Part shown: piece by piece, positions 34,671 through 42,731 of the stretch | Layout of the letters: each line of letters begins with the position of its first letter | Position numbering within the stretch: the first letter of the stretch is position 1 | Assembly: GCF_000428925.1 (NCBI RefSeq) | Contig: NZ_AUAW01000005.1 | Location: 124,001-188,000, forward strand | From: Furfurilactobacillus rossiae DSM 15814 | GTDB lineage: Bacteria; Bacillota; Bacilli; Lactobacillales; Lactobacillaceae | Length of the DNA stretch: 64,000 nt | Direction of reading: 5' to 3' | Translations under genes and position numbers: made by a program | The notes under the pieces: generated by a model | What the model was told of the DNA's origin: nothing | The model's input: only the letters and a program-made list of their open reading frames with translations | Databases searched by the model: none

Positions 34671-36666
34671 TAAATGCGGCATTATTTTGAATATAAGCCA
34701 TTTCATCAAAGATAATGTGCTGTTGAAGTGATTCAGCGGTTTCGACATCAATGGTGCCCTTATCGAGGGCGTTTTGAACAAATTCATATTCGGCATGAAA
34801 CGCGGTCAAAAAGAGTTGATAAACAACTTGAGGGACGGGATCTGGCATGTTCATCCGACGATGGCGTTCCCGATAAAAACGCTGCACATCATGTAGCTCA
34901 ACGGTCGTGACTTCGCCGTGTTGATGGCGTTCTTGTTTAAGAGCGTGCATGACTGCCTGATAGCCAACTTCTTCTAAGGGGCGAATGTCCTCGCCGTGTG
35001 CATGAAATTGACGTTGCCAATAGAATTGTTCAGCGATTAGCGGAGTAGTAAAGAACATTTCTTCGCCAAACTTAAGGTCACGGCTCAGGCGACTAGAGTG
35101 GACCCCAAAACGCACTCGGAGCCACAGGTTCTGCCAAACAGTATTATTGAACGTGAACTTGGTTAGGTCTAAAAAACGCAGATAATAATACGTTTCATCA
35201 TCGCTAAAATCACCCTGATCATGTTTACGGTTGATGACCTCGCGTTCAGCAGCATCGGTAAGTTCAAACAGTCGTCGTTGCTCACGCCGGTGGGGCCGAT
35301 TGTTTTGATGGAGTTGCTGACTCAATGCATCAACCACGATGTGCGTTTCTGCCTGAGCGTCCTTGCTTGAACGAACCTTATTCATCGCGGTCATAATCAT
35401 TTCTCGTGTCCACTGGCTCATCGGCTTTGTCTGAGTGCCGGTGGGCATCTTTGTGATGATTGGCACAGCGATGGCAGCTACCGTCAGACTGATTAAAATG
35501 ACCACGGTGACGACGAAGATCAGTGCGTTCCGATCAGTAGTTAAATCGCGACCGTTGATGGTTGGCAACAGGAAGGCTAACGACAGTGAAATAGTCCCAC
35601 TGGCGCCACTGACAGCCATTAGCCAAGCGTCTTGCCAGCGATGGTTGCTAGAAATGTGCATCCAAACTAAAAAACGCGACCATAGTAAGCGAATAGCAAA
35701 TTTCAAAACATATAGCACGATCCCGATAAGAATTAGTAGACCAAGGAGACCTGGATGCTTAGAAATGATTTGCTCCATGATTGTCGGCAGGGATACGCCT
35801 AGAAGGACGAAAACGACCCCTGTGAGCGCCTCCTGCACAATTCCCCATATGTTTGACCGGACAAGCTGTACCCGACTTGAAACGAGCTGTAAACTATCAT
35901 TTTCCATTCCTTGAAACAAGCCAGCAGCGACGACCGCCAAAATTCCGGACAACGTTAAGCGTTCGGCAACGAAATAAGCTAGAAATGGCACCAATAACTC
36001 TAGTGTAATCATGACGAATGGCGTATCATCACCAGCTTGAATAAGTTCACGGCGAATGCTTAGAAAGAGTGCGCCAATAATTGCACCGGTGATCAATCCA
36101 CCGATAAACTCTAACGCAAACACCCCAACGGCTCTATTAGCTGAGAACGAACCAGTAGTAAAAGCTAACAGCGACAGATCAAACGCAACAAAGCCGGATG
36201 CGTCGTTAAATAATGATTCGTTTTGCATGATGGTGAAAGGCACTTGGAAGTTTGGATTAGGCTGAGCAAATGCGCTGACTGCCGAAGCGTCGGTTGGGGT
36301 CACAATTGCACATAGCGCAATTGCTAACGCTAGTGGCAGAAAAGGAAACAGTAAGTGGAGTGCACTACCAACGATTATCACGGTGGCAATGACAAGCATG
36401 ATGGACAGCGAAAAAATATTGATGGCACCGCGGCCAATCCAGTAACGAGAGGCCGATTGCGCTTCGTTATAGAGCAAAGGAGCCACGATGAAAAATAAAA
36501 ATAAATTGGGATTAAAAATATAGTGATGATACAGCGGCAGCAGTGCCAATAAAATTCCCACCACGATAAAGATGATGGGGAGCGGCACGCGGTTGAGATG
36601 ATGGTGCATGATCACAGCGGCTACGACTGCAATTAAAATGATGAGAAGAAAGAATGTATTCTCCAT
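34660..36666 (-). CDS. CPA1-family Na+/H+ antiporter (second copy)
   Basis: The 668-residue protein has about twelve membrane segments (to residue ~410), the signatures IVTPTDASAVSAF and NESLFNDASGFVAFD of CPA1 exchangers, and a long cytosolic Arg/Glu/His-rich C-terminus. It is only distantly related to the exchanger at 12285, and its ion-path motif is TPTDASAV rather than SPTDPVAV. ATG 36666 with GGAG upstream puts the first membrane helix at the N-terminus; the longer in-frame start adds residues without a site. Confidence 0.9.
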   Translation of the reverse strand: MENTFFLLIILIAVVAAVIMHHHLNRVPLPIIFIVVGILLALLPLYHHYIFNPNLFLFFIVAPLLYNEAQSASRYWIGRGAINIFSLSIMLVIATVIIVGSALHLLFPFLPLALAIALCAIVTPTDASAVSAFAQPNPNFQVPFTIMQNESLFNDASGFVAFDLSLLAFTTGSFSANRAVGVFALEFIGGLITGAIIGALFLSIRRELIQAGDDTPFVMITLELLVPFLAYFVAERLTLSGILAVVAAGLFQGMENDSLQLVSSRVQLVRSNIWGIVQEALTGVVFVLLGVSLPTIMEQIISKHPGLLGLLILIGIVLYVLKFAIRLLWSRFLVWMHISSNHRWQDAWLMAVSGASGTISLSLAFLLPTINGRDLTTDRNALIFVVTVVILISLTVAAIAVPIITKMPTGTQTKPMSQWTREMIMTAMNKVRSSKDAQAETHIVVDALSQQLHQNNRPHRREQRRLFELTDAAEREVINRKHDQGDFSDDETYYYLRFLDLTKFTFNNTVWQNLWLRVRFGVHSSRLSRDLKFGEEMFFTTPLIAEQFYWQRQFHAHGEDIRPLEEVGYQAVMHALKQERHQHGEVTTVELHDVQRFYRERHRRMNMPDPVPQVVYQLFLTAFHAEYEFVQNALDKGTIDVETAESLQQHIIFDEMAYIQNNAAFIKQ

Positions 36667-36718
36667 ATCAAGGCTCCGTTTCGTTAAATTCTGTATACGA
36701 CAATCATGGACGAAATTA

Positions 36719-36871
36719 ATGATGGACGCAAACAAAAATGTCTTCAAAACGGCCTGGCGTGTTGTTGAATATCCTCGACAGTTACTAGCAAAATTTGTGA
36801 CAAGAATGATTGAAGATCAACAACAGGAATACAGGCGTAAAAAATGCAGCAAAAATAGTTTTATGTTATAA
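36719..36871 (+). CDS. Small ORF upstream of the universal stress gene
   Basis: A 50-residue basic ORF (MMDANKNVFKTAWRVV...) ends 39 bases before the usp start. The amphipathic EDQQQEYRRKK portion looks coding, but the Shine-Dalgarno is weak. It recalls the unknown gene-usp arrangement seen in lactic acid bacteria. I could not recognise the LACTO-usp RNA structure itself. Confidence 0.35.
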   Translation: MMDANKNVFKTAWRVVEYPRQLLAKFVTRMIEDQQQEYRRKKCSKNSFML

Positions 36872-36910
36872 ATACAATAATCTAAAGCAATGAAATATAG
36901 GAGGCATAAC

Positions 36911-37360
36911 ATGACATTTAAACCAAAACGCATTTTAGTTCCGACAGATGGCTCAGAAAACGCACAATTGGCCCTGCGTAAAGCAGTTGACATTGCGAAA
37001 GCGGCTGATGCAGACATCCTATTACTACAAGTTGTCGCGCCGTTGTATGCAGCTCCTGAATACGCAATGGCGGGAATGTCGGAAGGTATGCTGACGCAGG
37101 CTAAAAAATATGTTGGAGAACTGGCGCAAAAGATGCAGGCAGAAACTGGCTTTGACCGTATTTCGGCCTTTGCAATGCAGGACGCGCCAAAGCCAACGAT
37201 TGCCAAGACTTTTCCAGAGCATCATGACATCGACTTAATTGTTATCGGGGCTACTGGAACAAACGCATTTGAGCGAGCAATTCTTGGGTCAACAACAGGA
37301 TACGTGGTGCGTAATGCGGACGTAGATGTGCTAGTTGTCAAAGAGGATGAAGCTGAATAG
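36911..37360 (+). CDS. Universal stress protein (UspA family)
   Basis: The 149-residue protein has the UspA nucleotide-binding fold: the start PKRILVPTDGSENAQLAL and the C-terminal ATP loop GATGTNAFERAILGSTTGYVV (in parts), matching G-2x-G-9x-G(S/T). It probably binds ATP and helps survival under acid or starvation stress. AGGAGG is seven bases before ATG 36911. Confidence 0.93.
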   Translation: MTFKPKRILVPTDGSENAQLALRKAVDIAKAADADILLLQVVAPLYAAPEYAMAGMSEGMLTQAKKYVGELAQKMQAETGFDRISAFAMQDAPKPTIAKTFPEHHDIDLIVIGATGTNAFERAILGSTTGYVVRNADVDVLVVKEDEAE

Positions 37361-37374
37361 ATTTAGAATTGACA

Positions 37375-37418
37375 ACAAAAACGACGTACCTGATATTCAG
37401 GACGTCGTTTTTGTTTGA
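37375..37418. terminator. Bidirectional terminator between usp and the HTH gene
   Basis: A perfect 13-bp stem (37375-37387 with 37402-37414) has A and T flanks and sits between convergent genes. Confidence 0.9.
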
Positions 37419-37451
37419 ACTTAATTTGTTACTCCACAATTATGATAATTA

Positions 37452-37673
37452 TTAAGACAATTTAGTAGGATCATCACTTTGTGTCGTTTGCATAAATACT
37501 TCCAGTGGAATGCCAAAATGCTGGTTAAGTAAAGAAATCTCACGAACGTTAAATTGAGAATGTCCGTGTAATTTGCGACTTACAGTACTTTTGTTGATTT
37601 GCAATAGATCGGCGACCTCAAGCTGTGTTATACCCCTTGATTTCAGCCATCCCGAGACTGGGAAAATTTCCAT
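37452..37673 (-). CDS. Small XRE-family HTH regulator
   Basis: A 73-residue protein is essentially one Cro/C1-type helix-turn-helix (SRGITQLEVADLLQINKSTVS and downstream helices). It probably binds DNA as a dimer. It is divergent from another small HTH gene at 37828, and the 150-base gap between them contains AT-rich promoter-like sequence. The ATG at 37673 is preferred over the GTG at 37682. Confidence 0.8.
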   Translation of the reverse strand: MEIFPVSGWLKSRGITQLEVADLLQINKSTVSRKLHGHSQFNVREISLLNQHFGIPLEVFMQTTQSDDPTKLS

Positions 37674-37827
37674 GGTTACCACGCCCCTAATAATTAAATG
37701 TTTAAACCGTTCCCTTATATGGGAATATTAACCTTAATTCTCGATGCCCGCAAGTCGAATTTCTTATTTACTGCGTATTCACGTCAATAAATTGATAAAA
37801 TGAGCACTAAAGGAGCTGACTTGCAAC

Positions 37828-38088
37828 ATGGATACAAAACCAACTGATATTCAAACGTGGTTACACGTTTCACGAAGGCAAAAAGGTCTCACTGGCAAGG
37901 AAGTATTGCGACAACTGGAGGATCGTTACAACTTTCGCATTAGTAAATCAGCTTTTTACCGATACGAGGATCCCAATACCAGTCTTAAATCGATTCCGCT
38001 TTTGCTAATAGTTGCCTTGTGTGATATCTACGATCGAGACTTTGAGGAGCCATTTAAAATTGTTCGCAAACAAATTTCGATAGACTAA
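37828..38088 (+). CDS. Small HTH regulator (XRE-like)
   Basis: The 86-residue protein resembles a minimal XRE/HTH domain (QKGLTGKEVLRQLEDRYNFRISKSAFYRYE, read in parts) with a C-terminal tail. AAAGGAGC precedes the ATG. It forms a divergent pair with the gene at 37452-37673, which could be a two-regulator switch. The targets are not evident, and no phage genes lie on this side of the tRNAs. Confidence 0.7.
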   Translation: MDTKPTDIQTWLHVSRRQKGLTGKEVLRQLEDRYNFRISKSAFYRYEDPNTSLKSIPLLLIVALCDIYDRDFEEPFKIVRKQISID

Positions 38089-38127
38089 TAATGGCCGCCG
38101 CAGGGTGGTGTTTTTATTTTAGTAGCT

Positions 38128-38165
38128 TAACGGCTGTTACATTATTGCAACGGTCGTTATTTTTA
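38128..38165 (+). terminator. Intrinsic terminator after the HTH gene
   Basis: TAACGGC (38128-38134) pairs with GTCGTTA (38153-38159, one wobble) and T residues follow. Confidence 0.65.
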
Positions 38166-38235
38166 GTTAGAGACTTAGAAAACGACAATGAAAAATGAGA
38201 ATTTAAAAAAGTCGTCATTTTTATGCGCTAAGACG

Positions 38236-38263
38236 TTGACGTCACCTGTCAGTACTGTATAAT
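38236..38263 (+). promoter_or_regulatory. Promoter of the tRNA pair
   Basis: TTGACG (38236-38241) and TATAAT (38258-38263) are spaced by 16 bases and lie 15 bases before the tRNA-Glu. Confidence 0.85.
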
Positions 38264-38277
38264 TAATTAAGTAAATT

Positions 38278-38350
38278 TGCCCCATGGTCAAATTGGTTAA
38301 GACGTCGCCCTCTCAAGGCGGAGTTCTGGGTTCGATCCCCAGTGGGGTGA
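38278..38350 (+). tRNA. tRNA-Glu (anticodon CTC)
   Basis: The cloverleaf has anticodon stem TCGCC/GGCGG with loop CTCTCAA (anticodon CTC), T-arm CTGGG/CCCAG with TTCGATC, and acceptor TGCCCCA/TGGGGTG with wobble end pairs. The 5' T and two terminal G-T pairs are unusual. A strong promoter precedes it. CCA is not encoded. Confidence 0.88.
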
Positions 38351-38405
38351 TTTAAAGTCACCCGGGCGCTTGCTTGGCAGATTTACGACTTTAATAATGG
38401 ATTAT

Positions 38406-38478
38406 TGGGTATTAGCCAAATTGGTAAGGCACCGGACTCTGAATCCGTAATGTACTGGTTCGAATCCAGTATACCCAA
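38406..38478 (+). tRNA. tRNA-Gln (anticodon CTG), likely phage attachment target
   Basis: Acceptor TGGGTAT pairs with ATACCCA and the T-arm is CTGGTTCGAATCCAG. The anticodon loop CTCTGAA carries CTG. It ends ten bases before the stop of the prophage integrase, so its 3' half probably serves as attB/attL. The matching attR lies outside the window and cannot be confirmed. Confidence 0.92.
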
Positions 38479-38487
38479 TTATTGCGT

Positions 38488-39648
38488 TCACAAGAACGCC
38501 GGTATCAAAGGGTTTCTAAGCCTTTTTTCAAAACCGTGTACGAACCGTGTACGAGATTGAAAAGCTTGGAGCCCTTTTTTTGTTTCTCTCAACTTCATCT
38601 CTTTTTGCATGTGTGAATAAATTTTCAGTGTAGTTGTATAATCCTTGTGACCCAAACGTTCACTGATCTCGTAAATGCTGACATCGTTTGCTAGTAGATA
38701 ACTTGCATGAGTATGGCGGAGACCATGGAATGTAATCGTTGGGTGAATATCCAATTCAGTTAGTAGTTCTCGTAAAACATGGTTTGCACCATTGCTTGAC
38801 GGTACCTTGGGATTCTCACCGATAAACATTAGATTATTTGGATTGTCTATGTTCGTTTGACTGGCGTGTAATTTATTCAAATTGTCTACTAATTCTTGCA
38901 CGACTGCGATAGTTCGTTTTGATTGAGCATTCTTTGTCGGTTTAAAGCCACCTGTCGTCCAATCGTAGGTCTTTGTGACTGATAGGGTGTTGTTGATTTG
39001 GTCAAGGTCTTGCCATTGAAGGCCAGCAACCTCAGCAATTCTAAAACCAGTGAATAGGGCAGTGAGAATCATTACCTGCGAGATGTGATGAATGTCTGGT
39101 GTTTGCTCACACCGCTTAATAAGCCGCCACATGCTGGCTCCGTCGATGTACTTCTCCTCAGCACTTTTACCTGCATGACCACTCATTGACGTATGAGCAG
39201 TGAAATTGGATGGTATAAGACCATCATCAACAGCAGAACGCACGGCCATTTTGATATGACTATCAACTTTACTGGCTGATTTAATTGCATGTGTCTTGCC
39301 AAAGTCATTGAGGAATCGTTGATACCTGGCACGACTAATGTGTGTCATCGGTTCTTTGCCAAAATATTTTTTAATTATCTTAGCTGAGTTCATGTACCAT
39401 TTTTTAGTCGCCGGAGCTAGTTTTGGCTCTTCAAAGATTTCATACCATTCCATAAAGTAGTCGTAGAGTGATCGACCAGAATCATTGAGCGCTTTTGGTG
39501 TTGGCAACTCTGTGAGTGTTGTTCGAACCTAGCGTTGAGCCTCAGCCTTTGTAGTGAAGCCATTCTTACTTTTTGTTTTACGGTTACCTTGAAAATCATA
39601 AGAGAACCGTGCTTGCCATTTTCCATATTTTTTAATATAACTTGCCAT
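38488..39648 (-). pseudogene. int: Prophage tyrosine integrase interrupted by an amber codon
   Basis: The full frame from ATG 39648 (AGGAAA upstream) would encode a 386-residue phage integrase, but codon 40 is TAG (39531-39529). Before it lies the AP2-like arm-binding domain (MASYIKKYGKWQARFSYDF); after it the core-binding and catalytic domains continue in the same frame. The catalytic set is intact: Arg in TGFRIAE, HGLRHTH, LGHKD and Tyr in KIYSHM. A single TGG-to-TAG change (Trp) would explain it. Internal restart could give a catalytic fragment without the arm domain. It sits at the tRNA-Gln end as expected for attL. The element may be locked unless suppressed or complemented. Confidence 0.85.
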
Positions 39649-39669
39649 GTTTATTTTCCTTTCGTTTTT

Positions 39670-39686
39670 GCGGGCAGGCATAACGG
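39670..39686. repeat. 17-bp direct repeat, copy 1
   Basis: GCGGGCAGGCATAACGG is identical to 44032-44048, both on the + strand and both followed by A-rich sequence with AACAT. It lies upstream of the integrase start. Confidence 0.6.
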
Positions 39687-39766
39687 AAGCAACATGGATT
39701 TATCACGACCTTTCGTGTAAAATGTGTATACGAAAAGCGCACACACATTGTGAGTTTTTAGAGTGG

Positions 39767-39807
39767 AACGCATCCAACTTCTTGGCGGGAGGGGATGCGT
39801 TTTTTTA
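39767..39807 (+). terminator. Orphan + strand terminator near attL
   Basis: AACGCATCC (39767-39775) pairs perfectly with GGATGCGTT (39793-39801) and seven T follow on the + strand, though both flanking genes are leftward. A short + strand transcript is implied. Confidence 0.6.
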
Positions 39808-39808
39808 T

Positions 39809-40267
39809 TTAAATACCCAAAAGTTGTTTTTTCTTTTCGTTAAATTCATCCTCGGTAATTATACCGTCATCTAACAGGTACTTCATTTTCCTTATTTGGT
39901 CTGCTGCATCAACAAATGAATCACTACTTGATGAATCAGCAAAAATTATTTGTTCCACTGTTTCCTTTAGTTCCTGCATTTGTTTGAAATAGTGTCCGCT
40001 AAACATAACAGTATTTTCATCATGTGTGGCGTTTAGAACGCCACCGTGGCTTTCATTACCACCAGGAATAGTGAATTGAATGTATCCGTTAGTCAACCCA
40101 GGCTTCTTGATTTGAACTGCTGTAATGGATTTAAGCGGAATAGTTTTTGCACCTTTCAATCCTTGATTAATTGCATTTATCATGCCTTTACGTGTGATGA
40201 CTATAGCGTTGTCAGTTAAACTGATTATCGTATGTCCAGGGGACTTGATGTTGTATTCTTTTTCCAT
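39809..40267 (-). CDS. PH-domain-like protein with C-terminal SHOCT motif
   Basis: The 152-residue protein has a PH-like beta domain (DUF4429 type: IISLTDNAIVITRKGM, GYIQFTIPGG) followed by a SHOCT segment (QIRKMKYLLDDGIITEDEFNEKKKQLL, read in parts) at the C-terminus. SHOCT tails are short oligomerisation helices. GAGGG precedes ATG 40267. It lies in the leftward lysogeny module. Function unknown; expression in the lysogen is likely. Confidence 0.8.
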   Translation of the reverse strand: MEKEYNIKSPGHTIISLTDNAIVITRKGMINAINQGLKGAKTIPLKSITAVQIKKPGLTNGYIQFTIPGGNESHGGVLNATHDENTVMFSGHYFKQMQELKETVEQIIFADSSSSDSFVDAADQIRKMKYLLDDGIITEDEFNEKKKQLLGI

Positions 40268-40356
40268 GTTAAATCCCTCATAGGTTTTAGTTTTTATAGT
40301 CGCCAGTTTTGTTGAATTGCATATTTTCACTATCTTTACAGGAGATGCGGGCAATT

Positions 40357-40749
40357 TTAACTAATAGTGATTGCAACTTTGTAAGCAAATTCAGAGCCAT
40401 TAGCGGTTTTACCATTTAAATTGTTTCCGTCTTCATCGCCATGAGCGTGATCAATGAATTCGAGGTCTTTTTCGGTATCGTTAAGGTTTGGAATTTTTTT
40501 AATAGCCTTTTGTAGAAGATGAGGCCCATATCCACCATATCCGAAATCAAATAAGGCCGTACTGACTTCTGTGCCTTTAGCATCTGTAGTTATAGTGTAG
40601 CCAGTCTGATTACTTTCATAAATTGTAATTTTGACTGGTAAGGTTAGTGATGAAAATGCTGAAATAACATCTTTTTCTTTGCGCAGAGTAGAAGATGTTT
40701 CTCCAGGTACATCTATTGAATCAATGCTTGAAATATTATAGCTAATCAT
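40357..40749 (-). CDS. Prophage protein of unknown function
   Basis: I do not recognise this 130-residue protein. It is mainly beta-rich (PVKITIYESNQTGYTITTD) with a Gly-rich FGYGGYGPHLL stretch and an acidic DHAHGDEDGNN loop. AAGGAG precedes ATG 40749. It is probably co-transcribed with the PH/SHOCT gene downstream. A tRNA gene lies just upstream on the same strand. Confidence 0.6.
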   Translation of the reverse strand: MISYNISSIDSIDVPGETSSTLRKEKDVISAFSSLTLPVKITIYESNQTGYTITTDAKGTEVSTALFDFGYGGYGPHLLQKAIKKIPNLNDTEKDLEFIDHAHGDEDGNNLNGKTANGSEFAYKVAITIS

Positions 40750-40783
40750 ATTTCGAAATCTCCTTGAATGTATTTTGTCACGA

Positions 40784-40857
40784 TAGACCCCGTTGGACTC
40801 GAACCAACCACCTCTCAATTATAAGTTGAGCGCTCTAACCAACTGAGCTACGGGTCT
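40784..40857 (-). tRNA. Prophage tRNA-Ile (anticodon TAT)
   Basis: The 74-nt cloverleaf has acceptor AGACCCG/GGGGTCT (last pair G-G), D-arm GCTCAGTTGGTTAGAGC, anticodon stem CTCAA/TTGAG with loop CTTATAA (anticodon TAT) and T-arm GTTGGTTCGAGTCCAAC. It would read AUA directly, whereas bacteria usually read AUA with lysidine-modified CAT tRNA. It is transcribed leftwards within the lysogeny module. Confidence 0.88.
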
Positions 40858-40866
40858 GTGAAACAA

Positions 40867-41421
40867 TTAGTTCATCTTTGCAATTTCTCCTTTAGCAGAC
40901 ACTGTATACATATCACCATTACTGTTTTGCAACGATATGTAGGGAACATAGTCTTTAGAAACAGGATTGGGGTTGCCATTTTCATCATACCCAGAGTGAG
41001 CTCCTCCAAATGTACCACCGACAACGGTCCATCTTTGATCACCCATTTTTTCAGTGATTAAACTAGTGGCCTCGTCGGCGTTATGCACAATCCAGCCAGA
41101 TTCATCATTAGAGCTAGCTTCGTTGCTTGAATTAGAAGACTGTGCAGCGGTTGTCGAACTAGATTCAGTGCTACTTTGTGATTGCGACACTGGCTGTGAA
41201 CTGGTTGAGGCTGTTTGACTGGAACTGTCTTTACTCTCTGAAATAGATTCCGACTTGGCCTTGTCACTTGATTGTTGACGGGCCTTTTTATTTTGCTTTG
41301 ATGTTTTACTTAATCGCGGTTTAGAACTTGTACTACTGGAACTCTTTGAATTGCTATTACCACAGGCCGTTAGTAGTAGTGCACTTAAAACTGTTATCGC
41401 TAATGTAAGTGATTTCTTCAT
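40867..41421 (-). CDS. Prophage lipoprotein (possible superinfection exclusion)
   Basis: The 184-residue protein has a lipobox (LLTACG, Cys20), a very Ser-rich spacer (about 22-110) and a C-terminal globular part of about 70 residues with WTVVGGTFGGAHSGYDENG (in parts). Position between integrase and repressor matches lipoproteins such as Ltp of TP-J34 that block DNA injection of related phages. The globular part is not recognisably homologous to Ltp, so exclusion is inferred from position and form only. Confidence 0.75.
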   Translation of the reverse strand: MKKSLTLAITVLSALLLTACGNSNSKSSSSTSSKPRLSKTSKQNKKARQQSSDKAKSESISESKDSSSQTASTSSQPVSQSQSSTESSSTTAAQSSNSSNEASSNDESGWIVHNADEATSLITEKMGDQRWTVVGGTFGGAHSGYDENGNPNPVSKDYVPYISLQNSNGDMYTVSAKGEIAKMN

Positions 41422-41471
41422 GATATCCCCCCTGGAATATGAGCTGCATATGGATATAACTAAGGTATTTT

Positions 41472-41915
41472 TTAAATGTTAGTCAAGCTGGCGATGATGT
41501 TTTTTTGATTTTCCAAATTCTTATTGAAGATACCGTCCAGACCTACAATATGCATAGCACTTAAATAGTTGTCTTTATAGCGGAAGCACTTTTGTAAGGC
41601 ATCATCTGAGACAGCTTGAGGTACCTTAAATCCTAGATCAGGGTCAAAGTTTAAAGTGCAAACCTCTTTACTGGATGTATTCAAGTATAAGGGTGTGCTA
41701 CCTATTGAAAATAGTTGAATATAGGTGTCATCTTCTGTCTCGATGGGCTTATCATCCTTATCAATGAAATTGAAGCTTTCGTCCAACGCAAGTGAAAATA
41801 AAGTGCTACTGTTTTGCTCCATCAACTTTTTGAATTTGAAAAATAAAACTTCAGTTAAGTCGCTAATCTGATCATTCAGAGGTTTAACTTGTTGTTGATA
41901 ATCGTCGTATGTCAT
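41472..41915 (-). CDS. Prophage lysogeny-module protein, unknown
   Basis: A 147-residue acidic protein with no signal peptide; helices at both ends (YDDYQQQVKPLNDQISDLTE; KNLENQKNIIASLTNI) surround a mixed region. No family recognised. Its location between the lipoprotein and ImmA-like genes suggests expression during lysogeny. Confidence 0.6.
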   Translation of the reverse strand: MTYDDYQQQVKPLNDQISDLTEVLFFKFKKLMEQNSSTLFSLALDESFNFIDKDDKPIETEDDTYIQLFSIGSTPLYLNTSSKEVCTLNFDPDLGFKVPQAVSDDALQKCFRYKDNYLSAMHIVGLDGIFNKNLENQKNIIASLTNI

Positions 41916-41969
41916 AGTTTCTCCTACGGTACATGTCAGCTTTTAACGTCATCAGATTTTGGACAATTA

Positions 41970-42380
41970 TTATTTTTGATAAAACTCGCGAATACAGTCT
42001 TCTGTATATGGCTCCATGTAAGAAGGTATTGCTAGTTGCTTAACAAACGTATTTGAGTTGGCTTCATCAGGACTGACGTTTTGAAAGTACAAACTGACTA
42101 GCACCTTAATACCAGTTTTACTAGCGCCATACTCAATCGAATTGTGTGAAGCGGTACTGCAATAATACAAAGTGCCTTTATCTTCATTTAGAACGTGACC
42201 GATCTCGTGTGCAAATTGCATCGGGATCTCTTTTTTTGTATGCCAGTTCATGTTGACGATGATTGCATTTTTAGATGGCCGTGAAACGGAAGGTGTATCT
42301 TTCGATAGGACGTGTGTTGTCGTAACTGCAATACCATGTTCAAATGCAAACTCGAACAGCTCAGTTAATAAATCGTCCAT
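41970..42380 (-). CDS. ImmA/IrrE-type metallopeptidase
   Basis: The 136-residue protein has the zinc-peptidase motif HEIGH within MQFAHEIGHVLNED (about residue 60). ImmA-type peptidases cleave the cognate phage or ICE repressor after DNA damage. ATG 42380 is served by GGAGG located at the end of the repressor gene, so the two are translationally linked. Consistent with a protease-repressor induction pair. Confidence 0.88.
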   Translation of the reverse strand: MDDLLTELFEFAFEHGIAVTTTHVLSKDTPSVSRPSKNAIIVNMNWHTKKEIPMQFAHEIGHVLNEDKGTLYYCSTASHNSIEYGASKTGIKVLVSLYFQNVSPDEANSNTFVKQLAIPSYMEPYTEDCIREFYQK

Positions 42381-42381
42381 G

Positions 42382-42702
42382 CTACTTGCCTCCATCCAAA
42401 ATACGTTTGATGTACTCCAAGTCTTCCTGTGGTATCGGTCGGCCCTCGTAGGTCATGATTACATCGTCATCATCTATTGAAGCTTTTAAATCAATATTTG
42501 TAGACTTTAATTCCTTTTCACCAGTCAGTTCTTCGTAGGAAACCCCAAGCGTGCTAGCAACCAATAGTAATGTTGCCTTTGTTGGTTTGTGATTTTTCCA
42601 TCCATAGATGGCATTTTCACTTAAGCCAGCGTGTGCAGCGGTTTGTTTTAGATTCCATCCACGTGTTTTTGCGATTCGTTTAGTACGATCAATTAGTGTC
42701 AT
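42382..42702 (-). CDS. CI-like repressor (Cro/C1 HTH)
   Basis: The 106-residue protein has an N-terminal XRE helix-turn-helix (WNLKQTAAHAGLSENAIYGW) and a short C-terminal acidic tail rather than a LexA-like peptidase domain. Control by the downstream ImmA-like protease is therefore likely. It is divergent from the Cro-like gene across a 270-base operator region. Confidence 0.85.
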   Translation of the reverse strand: MTLIDRTKRIAKTRGWNLKQTAAHAGLSENAIYGWKNHKPTKATLLLVASTLGVSYEELTGEKELKSTNIDLKASIDDDDVIMTYEGRPIPQEDLEYIKRILDGGK

Positions 42703-42731
42703 AAAGCTTTTCCTCCAGTGAAACTGAAAGA

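Noticed and set aside
39529-39531. Programmed amber read-through in the integrase
   Set aside because: No read-through context or downstream element is apparent; a point mutation is simpler.
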